Positions 50,983 through 60,326 are shown, counted from the stretch's first letter. The stretch: DNA of 64,000 nucleotides from Flavobacterium hercynium (GCF_002217285.1 NZ_MUGW01000018.1:14578-78577); one strand, 5' to 3'. The notes: generated by a model from the letters alone, not told the origin. Numbers and translations are program-made.

Positions 50983-51264
50983 TTAAATTCTGCTAATTCT
51001 CACAATGTAGGCATCACTATCATAAGGTTTAAAGACCATAAGCAGCGATTCAAAAAAACGTTTACTTGGCGGAATAGATGCCAGACATCTAAAACGATAA
51101 ATCATTCCGTCTGCAACTTGAGCAGAAACAAATAAGGGCGAGTAATGTACTCCTGAGTAGCCTTCTAAAGCTTTATTGAAAATGGCTATTTCTTCGGCTG
51201 TTGGTTTTTCGAAAGTTGACCAACCACCAAATATAATTTCTGTTTCAAGGGTTTGATTTGACAT
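50983..51264 (-). CDS. Stefin/cystatin-like small protein (paralogue)
   Basis: A 93-residue protein paralogous to the next gene (shared GGW, PT.E.IAIF, AL.G..GV.Y.P, YRF.C.AS). The hairpin motif here is QVADG (residues 49-53), which keeps Gln and Gly but has Ala for the usual Val. The second-hairpin region carries KPYDSDAYI. No signal peptide. The two genes probably arose by tandem duplication and may have diverged in target. They lie downstream of the LytTR regulator region on the opposite side of its terminator (51423-51451), with their own transcript. Confidence 0.68.
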   Translation of the reverse strand: MSNQTLETEIIFGGWSTFEKPTAEEIAIFNKALEGYSGVHYSPLFVSAQVADGMIYRFRCLASIPPSKRFFESLLMVFKPYDSDAYIVRISRI

Positions 51265-51422
51265 GGTATGTAATTTTGGTTATTGTCCTATGAACGTTCT
51301 TTGATTTATTACAGTAAAAATAGAGTCGGAATCAATCTTTGGTTATAAAAATGTCACGAAACAGGAAATGATTGTCATGAAACCGATAAAAATAGGTACC
51401 GCAATTTTATTCAAAAAGGAGC

Positions 51423-51451
51423 AAAAAAAAGCCTTCAAATCAATGAAGGCT
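51423..51451 (-). terminator. Terminator of the HK-LytTR operon
   Basis: AGCCTTCA (51430-51437) pairs with TGAAGGCT (51444-51451) and, on the minus strand, is followed by eight T. It lies 30 bases after the LytTR gene stop. Confidence 0.87.
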
Positions 51452-51481
51452 TACTAGTACATTAAAACCAGACTAAACGAG

Positions 51482-52228
51482 TTATCTTAGTATTCGAAAG
51501 TTTTTCACGAAGTCTTTGTATTTATCACTTAGGGTTACTTTATGATTTCCTTTTAAAATTATTAAATTATCATTGACAATAATTTCTTCAATTTTACTTG
51601 AATTCACGATATAGTTTCGATGTGTCTGGCAAAACTTAGCAGAATCAAGAAGCTGAATAATTTTGGTTAAGGATATCAGAATGACAAATTTTTCAGTTTC
51701 TGTAATAATATTGCAATAACGGTCTTCTACTTCGATATAAACAATATCATCGATGAGTACTTTTTTGAGTGCTTTATTTTTTTTGATAAAAAGCGAATTG
51801 TTGCTAATTACGGTATTTTGATCTTCGCTATGAAAAACGTTCGACTGCTCATAAAATTTTTCGACAGCCATTTCAAGTGCGTATAAAATTTCAAGTTCAT
51901 TAAACGGTTTCATTAAAAAGCTGAAAGGTTTTGTGAGCTTGGCTCTTTCAAAAATCTGACGATCCTTGGAGCTGGTCAAAAACACAAAAGGCTTTACACT
52001 ATTAGGAACTACATTTATAGTTTCGGCAAAGGTTATGCCTTCTGGTCTTCCGTCCAGAAAAACATCAATAACTACAATGTCGATTTCATTATTGTAAAAT
52101 AGCTGTAATGCTTCAGTATAATTTTCTGCAACACCAACTACATTATAATTGTTTGCGGTAAGTACTTTTACAAGTGCTTCACTTTCGACAGGAGTGTCTT
52201 CGATAATAAGCACATTAATATTATCCAT
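51482..52228 (-). CDS. LytTR-family response regulator
   Basis: A 248-residue regulator: receiver domain with IIEDTPVESE, VVIDVFLDG (phosphorylated Asp55) and the Lys/Thr switch in FVFLTSSKD and KPF. The C-terminal LytTR DNA-binding domain reads DDIVYIEVEDRYCNIITETE and CQTHRNYIVNSSKIEEI. It overlaps the upstream histidine-kinase gene by eight bases, so the two proteins form one system. The regulon is not visible. Confidence 0.94.
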   Translation of the reverse strand: MDNINVLIIEDTPVESEALVKVLTANNYNVVGVAENYTEALQLFYNNEIDIVVIDVFLDGRPEGITFAETINVVPNSVKPFVFLTSSKDRQIFERAKLTKPFSFLMKPFNELEILYALEMAVEKFYEQSNVFHSEDQNTVISNNSLFIKKNKALKKVLIDDIVYIEVEDRYCNIITETEKFVILISLTKIIQLLDSAKFCQTHRNYIVNSSKIEEIIVNDNLIILKGNHKVTLSDKYKDFVKNFRILR

Positions 52229-53963
52229 TATTTTTAAACTTTTGTAAGGTGATAATTATTTCAGTTCCAACATTTTCTTCACTTTCGATATCGAGCTGAC
52301 CACCATTTTTATGGATCATACTTTTACAGAGCTGCATTCCTAATCCTGTTCCAATTGCATCGTCATCTTTTTTCTTAGAAAGCAAAACGGTATTTTTCAG
52401 AAGCTGTTCTCTTGTTGCAGCATTCATTCCGGAACCGGTATCTTTTACTATCAGATAGCAAAAATCATCTGATGAAGGTCTGGTGTAAATCGAAATCGTT
52501 CCGTTTTCTTTTGAAAACTTTATGGCATTATCCAGCAAATTTCTAACAATAATTTTCAGAGAATCCATATCAGCAAATACATAATCTGATTTATCAACCG
52601 CTATATTAAAAGTAATATTTTTATTTAGCATTAACGGTTTATAATTGTATTCTACATGCTGCACTATAGATGCTAGGTGCAATTGCTCCTGATAAAAATA
52701 AGCTTGCTTTGTTTGCAGTAAAGCCCAATTAAGCAGATTGTCTAACAAATTATAAGCGCCATTTGCAATATTACTATTGTTATGAAGCAAAACGTCTAAT
52801 TCTGTAAAATTTTTGTTTTCCAGATTTTCTATCAATTTACTGTTACTCGTTTTTAGAGCATTTACAGAGGAACGTAAATCATGGCTAACAATAGAAAACA
52901 ACTTGTCTTTTGTGGCATTCAATTCGTCTAACTCATTTTTCTGAGCGAGAATAATTTTATTGTTTTTAATCTTTTGTCTGTAAAAATAAACTCCTGTACT
53001 AAAAAGAATCAACAATAAGGCCGAAGATGCAATAAAACCATTTCGCTCGGCTACTTTTGTTCTATTTTCGGCAGCAAGTACATTTACTTCTTTTTGTTTT
53101 TGTTTTACTGCAAATTTCTTTTCCAGATCTGCCAGCGCCCATACTTTATTCTGATCGTTTAACGAATCTTTCCATGTTTCATATTCTTTTCTATAGGTTA
53201 AAGCTAACGGAAAGTTTTTTCGGTTCTCCTCTACTACAGCCATATTGAGGGTTGCATTTTGCTTTAGCTGAAATGAATTGGTTTTTTTTGAAAGATTATA
53301 AGCTTTTATAAAATAGGGAATTGCCTGAGCATCTTTATATTGCTCATAATACAATGTTGCAATATCCATGTAAGAGGCAACAAGCATTTTGCTGTCTTTT
53401 TCTAATTCAAGCAATTTTACACCTTCGAATAAATATTTTTCTGATTTATCAAAATCCTGTAAATGCAAATAGCAAACTCCTATATTATGATTAAGAACGC
53501 TTTTTCTAAAATAGTGTTTAGGTGAATATTGTTTTTCGACTTCAAGAAAATTGCTTAGTGCCTGTTTAAAGTCGCCTTGTTCTAAGGCAATTTCGCCCAA
53601 ACCAATTTTTAAATTATAGTAAAACTTAAAATTAGGAGATACTTTAGTAAACTCTTTTTTTGCTTCTTCAAAAAGTTTTTTTTCTTTAAAACTAATGGCT
53701 CTAAAATAATGACAGTAATCTCTAAGTTCCTGGTTTTTGGTAACGCTAAGTTGTTTCATTGCATATACCAAAGTCGAATCGTAATTTTTTTCTAAAAAAA
53801 ACGCCTGCGCTTTATTAAAATTTACCTGCTCTTTAAACTCCCTTGCTTTTTCTTTGACTTCATTATCAAAATAGTTTTCTATAGCCTTTGTGGTTTGAGA
53901 AAATATAAAAAACGGAATTAATAGTGCTATCGAGATGATACAACAATTTATTTTAATCTTCAT
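52221..53963 (-). CDS. TPR-containing sensor histidine kinase
   Basis: A 580-residue kinase. A signal anchor (IISIALLIPFFIFS) leads to tetratricopeptide repeats in the periplasm (about residues 40-270). One membrane helix follows near 305-325, then a coiled coil, a dimerisation helix with FSIVSHDLRSSVNALK (His361) and a HATPase with VRNLLDNAIKFSKENG, DTGSGM and GTGLGMQLCKSMIHKNGG. It is paired with the LytTR response regulator by overlapping genes. The sensed signal is unknown. Confidence 0.93.
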   Translation of the reverse strand: MKIKINCCIISIALLIPFFIFSQTTKAIENYFDNEVKEKAREFKEQVNFNKAQAFFLEKNYDSTLVYAMKQLSVTKNQELRDYCHYFRAISFKEKKLFEEAKKEFTKVSPNFKFYYNLKIGLGEIALEQGDFKQALSNFLEVEKQYSPKHYFRKSVLNHNIGVCYLHLQDFDKSEKYLFEGVKLLELEKDSKMLVASYMDIATLYYEQYKDAQAIPYFIKAYNLSKKTNSFQLKQNATLNMAVVEENRKNFPLALTYRKEYETWKDSLNDQNKVWALADLEKKFAVKQKQKEVNVLAAENRTKVAERNGFIASSALLLILFSTGVYFYRQKIKNNKIILAQKNELDELNATKDKLFSIVSHDLRSSVNALKTSNSKLIENLENKNFTELDVLLHNNSNIANGAYNLLDNLLNWALLQTKQAYFYQEQLHLASIVQHVEYNYKPLMLNKNITFNIAVDKSDYVFADMDSLKIIVRNLLDNAIKFSKENGTISIYTRPSSDDFCYLIVKDTGSGMNAATREQLLKNTVLLSKKKDDDAIGTGLGMQLCKSMIHKNGGQLDIESEENVGTEIIITLQKFKNNG

Positions 53964-54028
53964 AGTTACGGTTACATTCTCAGGATTACTGCCAGTATAT
54001 AATCAGTTCATTAATTTTGATTTTTTAA

Positions 54029-54502
54029 TCAAGGTATTGCTGATCCAACATTTGTTACTGTTCCTCGAGATGCAACAGGATCGATATCCCAAAGGAAAGT
54101 TTCAATAGTTTCTATTTCAGTAAAATCTGTAATAAAAGGAACTTCTTTTGCATAAAAATCAAGTTCAAAAATATGATATTCCTTTTCTTCTGACTCTAAC
54201 AAATCGTAGCTTATAAAAAACTGAAACTTTGGCTTGGTATCAAGACCAATGTAAACATTTTGATAGATACTAAAATCTATGTTTTTTAAATCTTTGGAAG
54301 CAATAAAAACTACAGCTCTAACAAGAAGTCGATTATCTTCTGTATGATATGCCTCTACTAAAGGCGATAAAAGGGTGCGCTCGCGTCTTTCCGGAAAGCG
54401 AATCTTTCCCACTGGTTTTTTAGGCAGTTCTTTTGATAAAATTTCACCTGGAGGGTAAATCTTCTCTCTCGGTCCGGGTCCGTTTGGAGTAGTTTTTTTC
54501 AT
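54029..54502 (-). CDS. Hypothetical protein, 157 residues
   Basis: A cytoplasmic protein of no recognised family. The N terminus is Pro/Lys/Arg-rich (MKKTTPNGPGPREKIYPPGE), the middle holds LLVRAVVFIAS and YIGLDTKPKFQFFISYDLL, a beta-strand-like run, and the C terminus ends DPVASRGTVTNVGSAIP. No signal peptide or helix. It lies between the histidine kinase and a PQQ-type propeller gene on the same strand. The predicted composition looks like a real protein, since it has normal codon use and a stable frame. Confidence 0.65.
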   Translation of the reverse strand: MKKTTPNGPGPREKIYPPGEILSKELPKKPVGKIRFPERRERTLLSPLVEAYHTEDNRLLVRAVVFIASKDLKNIDFSIYQNVYIGLDTKPKFQFFISYDLLESEEKEYHIFELDFYAKEVPFITDFTEIETIETFLWDIDPVASRGTVTNVGSAIP

Positions 54503-54741
54503 GGTATTAATTATTAGGGTTAAACTTTTATTGATTATTGAAAAATTTTAAGGAATATTCTAATAAGTATATGCTAAAGAGCGAAAAAACAGTGATTTTT
54601 CAGGAATCAAATATAGTAAAGTTTTTCTTAATAAGATTTAAAGCGACTTTATAAAGAAATTAATTAACAATTTTTTATTTCTCACTTCCACTAAAAAAGT
54701 GCTACAGCGATGCGTGAAGATTATATTACAAAAATCAAGGC

Positions 54742-54771
54742 ATAAAAAAACCCATTCTTTCGAATGGGTTT
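54742..54771 (-). terminator. Terminator of the beta-propeller gene
   Basis: AAACCCATTC (54748-54757) pairs with GAATGGGTTT (54762-54771); on the minus strand it is followed by a run of seven T. It lies 23 bases after the stop codon. Confidence 0.88.
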
Positions 54772-54793
54772 CTATATATTTTACTAAATGTAA

Positions 54794-56695
54794 TTATATC
54801 TTTTTATTGAAAATTCTTAATTCATTTTCGAAGATGTAATAAATAGATTCTGTTTCTGCATCAATTTCATAAATCGGACGCATGTTTTCGAAGATAATTT
54901 TATCTAATTCAACACCATCTTCTTTTTTTACTTTTACTAATACTTTTTTATCAGTAGCAGCATCTTTTGCAAAAATATAAGAGTAATCACGATTTTGTTT
55001 CATTGCATCGTAACGCTGACCAAGTCTTTTAGATACGTTTGCTAATGCAGCAGATCCGGCAGCTTGATTTGAAGCTCTTTTTAATCTTGCTTCATTTTTT
55101 TGTTTTACAACATGTTCAACTGGTTTTCCGGTTGCAGGATCAATTGTTGTCATTGTCCACTCGCTTCCCATAACAGCATTTCCAACGGCAGAAACTCCTA
55201 AGCCAATAGATCCGGCTGTAGCAAGTGCAGATCCCCACGCTCTACCACCATCACCTGGTTGTGTATAGATCTTTTGATATAAAACGGTACCTTCTTTACT
55301 TACTCCTAAAACTTCTGTTGGACCAGAAAGTGCAACTCCCCAAGTAAACAATTCAATTGAGTTTAATTCTTTTTCTTTCTTAACATTTACTTTTGCAAAT
55401 GCATCCGGTCTGTCTGCTACCGTAGTACCAAATTTGAAAAGCTCTTCGTCATTGTATACCAAAAACTGATTGTCATCTTCATCAAAAACACTTAACAATG
55501 GACGTTTTGGGTTGAATTTCAAGTTTCTTTTCCAAAGTTTTTTTCCTGATTTGTAATCTACCATGTTACCATAAGTTGCAGTAAGGTACAATACCTTATC
55601 ATCAACTTTTCCTAAATAGTTGATAGCGTCTTCTTTATCATCAGATATTTCGATAAAGCTTTTCCATTTTTTCTGACCGTCTTTATCGATAAGCATCATT
55701 TCGTTTTCAGCAACATAAAGGTAATCACCGTCAATTGGAATTACTTTTTTCAATCCGTCTCCACGAGCATCTTTTTTCCATATTTTAGATCCGTCATTCA
55801 AATTAAAAAAGTTGAATCCGCTATTGTGAGCTACTAATATTTTAGTTCCCCAATCTTCTAAGTATACGATATATTTTGTTTTGATAGCCTCTTTCCAGAT
55901 TGGCTTTCCAGTTTCAGAATCCAAAACATTTAAGTATTGTTTTGTAGACAACATTCCTTTGTTATTTATCACAACTAAGTTTTTGTTGTTTTGAGTAGGG
56001 AAAACTTTTGTATACTCAATATCTCCTGTCCATTTTAAAGCACCAGACTGTCTGTCAATTGCTGATAATTTTCCTAAATAAAGAGAATAAATAGTATTAT
56101 CGCTTACTTCTGCAGAATTAGACATGTTTGCTTTGAATGTAAACATGCTGGCAAACATACTTTTTGCTTCTCCTTGTTCTGTTTTCCAGATTACATTTCC
56201 AGTGTGTAAATCAATTAAAGATGCAATAACTTTTCCTTTTTCAACACCTTTAACTAAATATTCGTCTGCACCATACAAAAACTGACTGTTAAATACGGTA
56301 TAATCATACTTTGCAGAGTTGTACACTACTTTCCCGTCTGCTGTATTTATTAAAACTGTTTTGTAATTTACTAATGCTTCAACATACGGAGTTCCATCAA
56401 TATCTTTCAATATTCTTTTGCTCGCAAATAGGTTGTCAGTGTCTACTTTACTCAATGTTTCAAGAGCAGTAGCTTTTCCAATTTCTTTGTCAGCATCAAA
56501 ACTCCAAACTTCCGCTTTAGTGTCAGGGCTAATTCCTTTTACAACGTTTCCTTCTTTTACTACAAAAACTCCTGTAATTGAGTTTTGCATTAAGTCTTCG
56601 ATTTTCGAATTCATTTTGATAACCTGATCTGCAACTCGCTGAGAAAATCCAGCGAAACTTAAGGTTAAGAAAAAGATTAAAATAATTTTTTTCAT
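54794..56695 (-). CDS. PQQ-binding-like beta-propeller protein, secreted
   Basis: A 633-residue protein with signal peptide MKKIILIFFLTLSFAGFSQR. Residues about 40-450 form a seven- or eight-bladed PQQ/quinoprotein-like propeller with repeated blades such as VIWKTEQGEAK, ALKWTGDIEY, PIWKEAIKTKYIVYLEDWG and KIWKKDARGDG. A Gly/Ala-rich hydrophobic stretch (SALATAGSIGLGVSAVGNAV, about 489-508) follows, and the C-terminal 130 residues are of unknown fold. It is probably periplasmic or surface-exposed and likely a scaffold, not an enzyme. Confidence 0.82.
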   Translation of the reverse strand: MKKIILIFFLTLSFAGFSQRVADQVIKMNSKIEDLMQNSITGVFVVKEGNVVKGISPDTKAEVWSFDADKEIGKATALETLSKVDTDNLFASKRILKDIDGTPYVEALVNYKTVLINTADGKVVYNSAKYDYTVFNSQFLYGADEYLVKGVEKGKVIASLIDLHTGNVIWKTEQGEAKSMFASMFTFKANMSNSAEVSDNTIYSLYLGKLSAIDRQSGALKWTGDIEYTKVFPTQNNKNLVVINNKGMLSTKQYLNVLDSETGKPIWKEAIKTKYIVYLEDWGTKILVAHNSGFNFFNLNDGSKIWKKDARGDGLKKVIPIDGDYLYVAENEMMLIDKDGQKKWKSFIEISDDKEDAINYLGKVDDKVLYLTATYGNMVDYKSGKKLWKRNLKFNPKRPLLSVFDEDDNQFLVYNDEELFKFGTTVADRPDAFAKVNVKKEKELNSIELFTWGVALSGPTEVLGVSKEGTVLYQKIYTQPGDGGRAWGSALATAGSIGLGVSAVGNAVMGSEWTMTTIDPATGKPVEHVVKQKNEARLKRASNQAAGSAALANVSKRLGQRYDAMKQNRDYSYIFAKDAATDKKVLVKVKKEDGVELDKIIFENMRPIYEIDAETESIYYIFENELRIFNKKI

Positions 56696-56844
56696 AGTTT
56701 GTTTGTAGGGTTTTAAAATTTAAAATATGGTATGTTATGAGCGACAAATATCTCACATTGCTACCTAATACACAAGCGCTTTAATAAAAAAAATCTTCTT
56801 AATAAATCCTTAATAATCAACACTTTATAGCTTTAGACCGTAAT

Positions 56845-58233
56845 CTACTTTCTTTTATGTAAAAAACTATAATACAATGACTTAGATAAAAAGTCAGCTT
56901 CCTGATTTTTACAAATTTCCTGTTCCCTCGAAACCTCTACATATTCGCCATACAGATTTTTTGCAGAAAAGTATTCCCTGCGTGTTTCATCATTAAAATT
57001 AAGACTGCTCAGAAATCTTGGTTCAACTCCTTTACTGACAGAAATATTATAGTTCGTAATCAGATTTCCCCAATTAACAAAGCCGCACAACAACACCGTT
57101 GCATAACTACACCATACAAACTGATTAAAGAGATAGGCGTTCGTTTTTTGCTTAGTAATTTTATAAAAAGTGAAAACCAAACCAACAATTGCCAGTATTA
57201 AAAAAGCATAGACTCCTAATCTTTTATAGGTTAAACCAAAAAATGAAACATACTCTGAATTTTTGATGATGGTGCTCACAATTAAAACGCCATTTAGTAC
57301 GATCCATACTTTGGCTAATTTTTTAAGATTACCAGCTTTTTCATCAAAATTAAAACCGCTTTTAAAGTAAAAGAGAATAACACCAACCGCCATAATACTG
57401 GAAAAAATAACGGCATTTACTCTTTCGTGCGTATCTGAACTTAAACTAGCGGTTTTTACTGCTTCAAAAAATTGTTCATAATTGTAGGTTCCAATAAAAA
57501 CAATCAGCATGATATTTAAAAGTGCTAAAGTAATTTCACCGCTTTTTCTTTCGAAATCAAGATCAAGGAACGAAAATGTTTCTTCGTTTTTGTTTCTCCC
57601 TTCTTCTGAAAACTCATGAGACAATTTATCGTTGTATTCATAACACGCTTGTGGAATCCAGTAATTCCAAAAGGTAAATGAAATATAGAAACCTAAAACA
57701 CTGCTAAAAACGAGTGAATAAAAATTAAGATCTAAGGTGTAATCTGTAAAAAGTGATGAAAAATGATCGCTCCCAAAAGAGTAAACAATAAAGAAAAGCG
57801 CCAGAAAAAACATTGGGATAATGAAGTACGCAATTAGTTTTTTTAACGTGTTGTTGTGAAGCTTTTTTTCCGGAAGCCAATCACTAAACATAAAAGCACG
57901 TGCTAAACTCGCGAATCCGTTAATAAATACAAGCGGGAAAACCTGTATTATTTTAAGCTCTGTTTCCTGCGTTTTAAATTGCAAAAAGATAAGAGACATT
58001 GCTAATGCCAGAAAAGAAACAAAATCGCCATACCAGGCAAAAGCAAGACAAGACAAAACTGTTGTGACCACCAGAACCAAATGAGATCTTTCTGTAAAAC
58101 GATCCTGAAAAAAATAACAAATAAATCCAGTAAGGGCGAGACCAAAAAGCGAAAGATTGATACCTACTAATTCATTGTAAAAAAGCAGCAAGAAAATGAA
58201 GCTGCATGCCAAAATAAAGTGATGTTTTTTCAT
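56845..58233 (-). CDS. DUF4173 polytopic membrane protein
   Basis: A protein of about 462 residues with ten or more hydrophobic helices. The blocks SYLKKLIAYFIIP-like KKLIAYFIIPMFFLALFF, FWNYWIPQACYEYND and KRLGVYAFLILAIVGL fit DUF4173. The C-terminal segment is soluble. ATG 58233 is chosen because a palindromic operator lies just upstream (58251-58269); ATG 58260 would start inside it. It is the last gene of an operon with a winged-helix regulator and a small membrane protein. Function unknown. Confidence 0.78.
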   Translation of the reverse strand: MKKHHFILACSFIFLLLFYNELVGINLSLFGLALTGFICYFFQDRFTERSHLVLVVTTVLSCLAFAWYGDFVSFLALAMSLIFLQFKTQETELKIIQVFPLVFINGFASLARAFMFSDWLPEKKLHNNTLKKLIAYFIIPMFFLALFFIVYSFGSDHFSSLFTDYTLDLNFYSLVFSSVLGFYISFTFWNYWIPQACYEYNDKLSHEFSEEGRNKNEETFSFLDLDFERKSGEITLALLNIMLIVFIGTYNYEQFFEAVKTASLSSDTHERVNAVIFSSIMAVGVILFYFKSGFNFDEKAGNLKKLAKVWIVLNGVLIVSTIIKNSEYVSFFGLTYKRLGVYAFLILAIVGLVFTFYKITKQKTNAYLFNQFVWCSYATVLLCGFVNWGNLITNYNISVSKGVEPRFLSSLNFNDETRREYFSAKNLYGEYVEVSREQEICKNQEADFLSKSLYYSFLHKRK

Positions 58234-58250
58234 AATAATTGATTTAAAAG

Positions 58251-58269
58251 TACTTTGCATTTCAAAGTA
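58251..58269. promoter_or_regulatory. Palindromic operator, copy 1 (DUF4173 gene)
   Basis: TACTTTG-CATTT-CAAAGTA is a perfect palindrome with 7-bp arms and a five-base spacer. A near-identical site (TACTTTG-TAATG-CAAAGTT) occurs at 59209-59227 in front of the first gene of the same operon. It is a likely binding site for the winged-helix protein encoded between them. Confidence 0.6.
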
Positions 58270-58284
58270 TTTAGACAAAAAATT

Positions 58285-58581
58285 TTAGTTTTTAGATTTC
58301 ATTAATTTTTCAAGACTATTTAAGTGCTCCTTAAAGGCCGCGCGTCCTCTATTGGTAACTCTATACGATGTTTTTGGCTTTTTACCAACAAATTCTTTTT
58401 TAACTTCAATGTATTCTGCTTTTTCTAATGCAGAGGAATGACTCGCCAAGTTACCATCAGTGATATTCAAAAGACCTTTCATTTCGCTAAAATCAATCCA
58501 GTCATTAACCATCAGAACGGACATAATACCCAATCTGACACGGCTTTCAAAATCTTTATTTAATTTATCAATGATTCCCAT
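58285..58581 (-). CDS. Winged-helix transcriptional regulator (MarR/ArsR-like, 98 residues)
   Basis: A short winged-helix protein: RVRLGIMSVLMVNDWIDFSE, then MKGLLNITDGNLASHSSALE as the recognition region and the wing FVGKKPKTSYRVTNRGRAAF. It resembles the HTH_27/DUF2087-type regulators that pair with membrane proteins. It starts four bases after the upstream membrane-protein gene and sits between it and the DUF4173 gene. The two palindromes at 58251 and 59209 are probable binding sites, so it may repress its own operon. Confidence 0.86.
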   Translation of the reverse strand: MGIIDKLNKDFESRVRLGIMSVLMVNDWIDFSEMKGLLNITDGNLASHSSALEKAEYIEVKKEFVGKKPKTSYRVTNRGRAAFKEHLNSLEKLMKSKN

Positions 58582-58585
58582 TGGC

Positions 58586-59200
58586 TTATTTGTATTTTTT
58601 GAACATTATTAGGCCATACAAGATATGCAAAATACCAAAACCAAAGATCCAAAATACTAATCCGTATCCGATATAAAAAAGTGATATAAATCCTAAAACC
58701 AATTCGCAGAATCCTAAATACTTAACATCAGAAAATGTGAATTTTTCAGCATTAACAAGTGCTAATCCATAAAAAATTAAAGTTGCCGGAGCTACTAAAC
58801 CGTACATTTGGTGATACAAAAGTGCCAAACAAAATATACCGCCGGACACTAATGGAATTGCGAGATTAAAAAGCATATTTTTTGTTGCTGATGTCCAAAT
58901 AGGTAAATTATATTTTTTACTTTTTCTGATGGTAAAAAGCAGACCAAAGAAAAGAGCGGCAACCAATATAATTATTCCTGTCAAAAATAATTCAGAAACT
59001 AAATTTGAACCATATAATTTATGTTCATTGCTAAAATAATCAAGTCCATTGGCTTTAAATAATTGATAAACATATAAACCGCCAATTAAAGCCGCCAATC
59101 CGGCAAATACTCCTGATAATCCGCTTAGCGATATAAATCTTGAAGAACGCTCCATCATGGAACGAATATGTGATAAGTCTTCTTGGTGCTTCTGATTCAT
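58586..59200 (-). CDS. Hypothetical membrane protein, six helices
   Basis: A 204-residue integral membrane protein with about six helices. The N-terminal part HIRSMMERSSRFISLSGLSG is amphipathic, the helices are SGVFAGLAALIGGLYVYQLF, FLTGIIILVAALFFGLLFTI and others, and the tail ends GLIMFKKYK. No known family is recognised, but the three-gene arrangement with a winged-helix regulator and DUF4173 is a clear operon with a promoter and operator just upstream (59209-59249). Confidence 0.78.
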   Translation of the reverse strand: MNQKHQEDLSHIRSMMERSSRFISLSGLSGVFAGLAALIGGLYVYQLFKANGLDYFSNEHKLYGSNLVSELFLTGIIILVAALFFGLLFTIRKSKKYNLPIWTSATKNMLFNLAIPLVSGGIFCLALLYHQMYGLVAPATLIFYGLALVNAEKFTFSDVKYLGFCELVLGFISLFYIGYGLVFWIFGFGILHILYGLIMFKKYK

Positions 59201-59208
59201 AATTAAAG

Positions 59209-59249
59209 TACTTTGTAATGCAAAGTTATATTTTATTTTGAATGCACAA
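59209..59249 (-). promoter_or_regulatory. Promoter and palindromic operator of the DUF4173 operon
   Basis: On the minus strand a TTG (59247-59249) is followed after 18 bases by TAACTTTG (59221-59228), a full promoter match. The palindrome TACTTTG-TAATG-CAAAGTT (59209-59227) overlaps the -7 box, so a bound regulator would block transcription. The start codon is 59200, so the site also overlaps the transcript start. Confidence 0.7.
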
Positions 59250-59387
59250 GCAAAAAAGTTTCTTTTTATTTGTTCAAAATAGCACTAAAACTTTTAATCT
59301 CACTATTTTCGGGACTTTACACAAAAGACAAGCTCACCTTTTCAGATGAGCTTTCTATATTGAGTACTATTTTTAATTGCTTTTATA

Positions 59388-60326
59388 TTAAAACCATCTT
59401 CTTCTTTTGAATAAAAACACACCAAAAGCAGATAAGATTACAGAAACTAGTAATAAAATCCAGATGCCGTACTTGCTTTCTTCCAATCCGTTTGGCACGT
59501 TCATTCCGTACAAACTAGCAATCAAAGTGGGAATCATCAGAATAATAGAAATCGAAGTCATTTGCTTCATTATATTATTCATGTTATTAGAAATTACAGA
59601 AGCATAAGCATCCATCATTCCGGTTAAGATATTGCTGTAAATATTGGCTGTATCCTGAGCCTGACTTAACTCAATTTCAACATCTTCCAGAAGGTCTGAG
59701 TCGTAATTTGCTTTTTGTGCTTTTAGGTTTTTTATTCTATGAAATAAAACATCATTCCCTTTTAATGAGGTAATAAAAAACACAAGGCATTTTTCGATTT
59801 GAAGTAATGCCTGCAATTCTTCATTTTTGATTGATTTCTCTAAATTATCCTCTGCCAGCTTAATTTTTTGATTGATTTGCTTTAGGTACTTTAAATACCA
59901 AACGCTTGATGACAAGAGCAATCGTAACACCAAATCAAAATTATCTTTTATCGCAATGTTTTTTCTTTGTGAGTACTGTACAAAATCGGTAATGATTTCT
60001 GTTTTATAAAAACTGATGGTTACACAAACTTCTTCTTTAAAAACCAAACCCACAGGAATGGTCTGAAAAGGGAGTTTTATATCATCACTCTTTATGGGAA
60101 CACGCATGATAATCAACGTCCATCCATCTTCTATTTCGATACGGGGTCTTTCGTCTATATCCTCAATATCATTATAGAATGCTTCAGGGATCTGCAATTC
60201 TGATAATAAGTATTCTTTTTCAGCTGCAGTTGGAGATTCAATGCTAATCCAGCAATTTGGAGTCCATTCTTTGATCTCAGTTAATCCGTTGTTGTTTTTG
60301 TAAAAGGCTTTCATTTCAAAATTCAA
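59388..60326 (-). CDS. corA: CorA-like magnesium/cobalt transporter
   Basis: A 312-residue inner-membrane channel of the CorA type. The large cytoplasmic funnel domain runs to about residue 250. The two C-terminal helices follow, the first ending in the selectivity motif YGMN (ASLYGMNVPNG, near residue 275) and the second ending FKRRRWF. It forms pentamers and moves Mg2+ (also Co2+ or Ni2+). It is transcribed alone; a TATTTTTG box at 60424 is a plausible -7 element. Confidence 0.92.
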   Translation of the reverse strand: MNFEMKAFYKNNNGLTEIKEWTPNCWISIESPTAAEKEYLLSELQIPEAFYNDIEDIDERPRIEIEDGWTLIIMRVPIKSDDIKLPFQTIPVGLVFKEEVCVTISFYKTEIITDFVQYSQRKNIAIKDNFDLVLRLLLSSSVWYLKYLKQINQKIKLAEDNLEKSIKNEELQALLQIEKCLVFFITSLKGNDVLFHRIKNLKAQKANYDSDLLEDVEIELSQAQDTANIYSNILTGMMDAYASVISNNMNNIMKQMTSISIILMIPTLIASLYGMNVPNGLEESKYGIWILLLVSVILSAFGVFLFKRRRWF

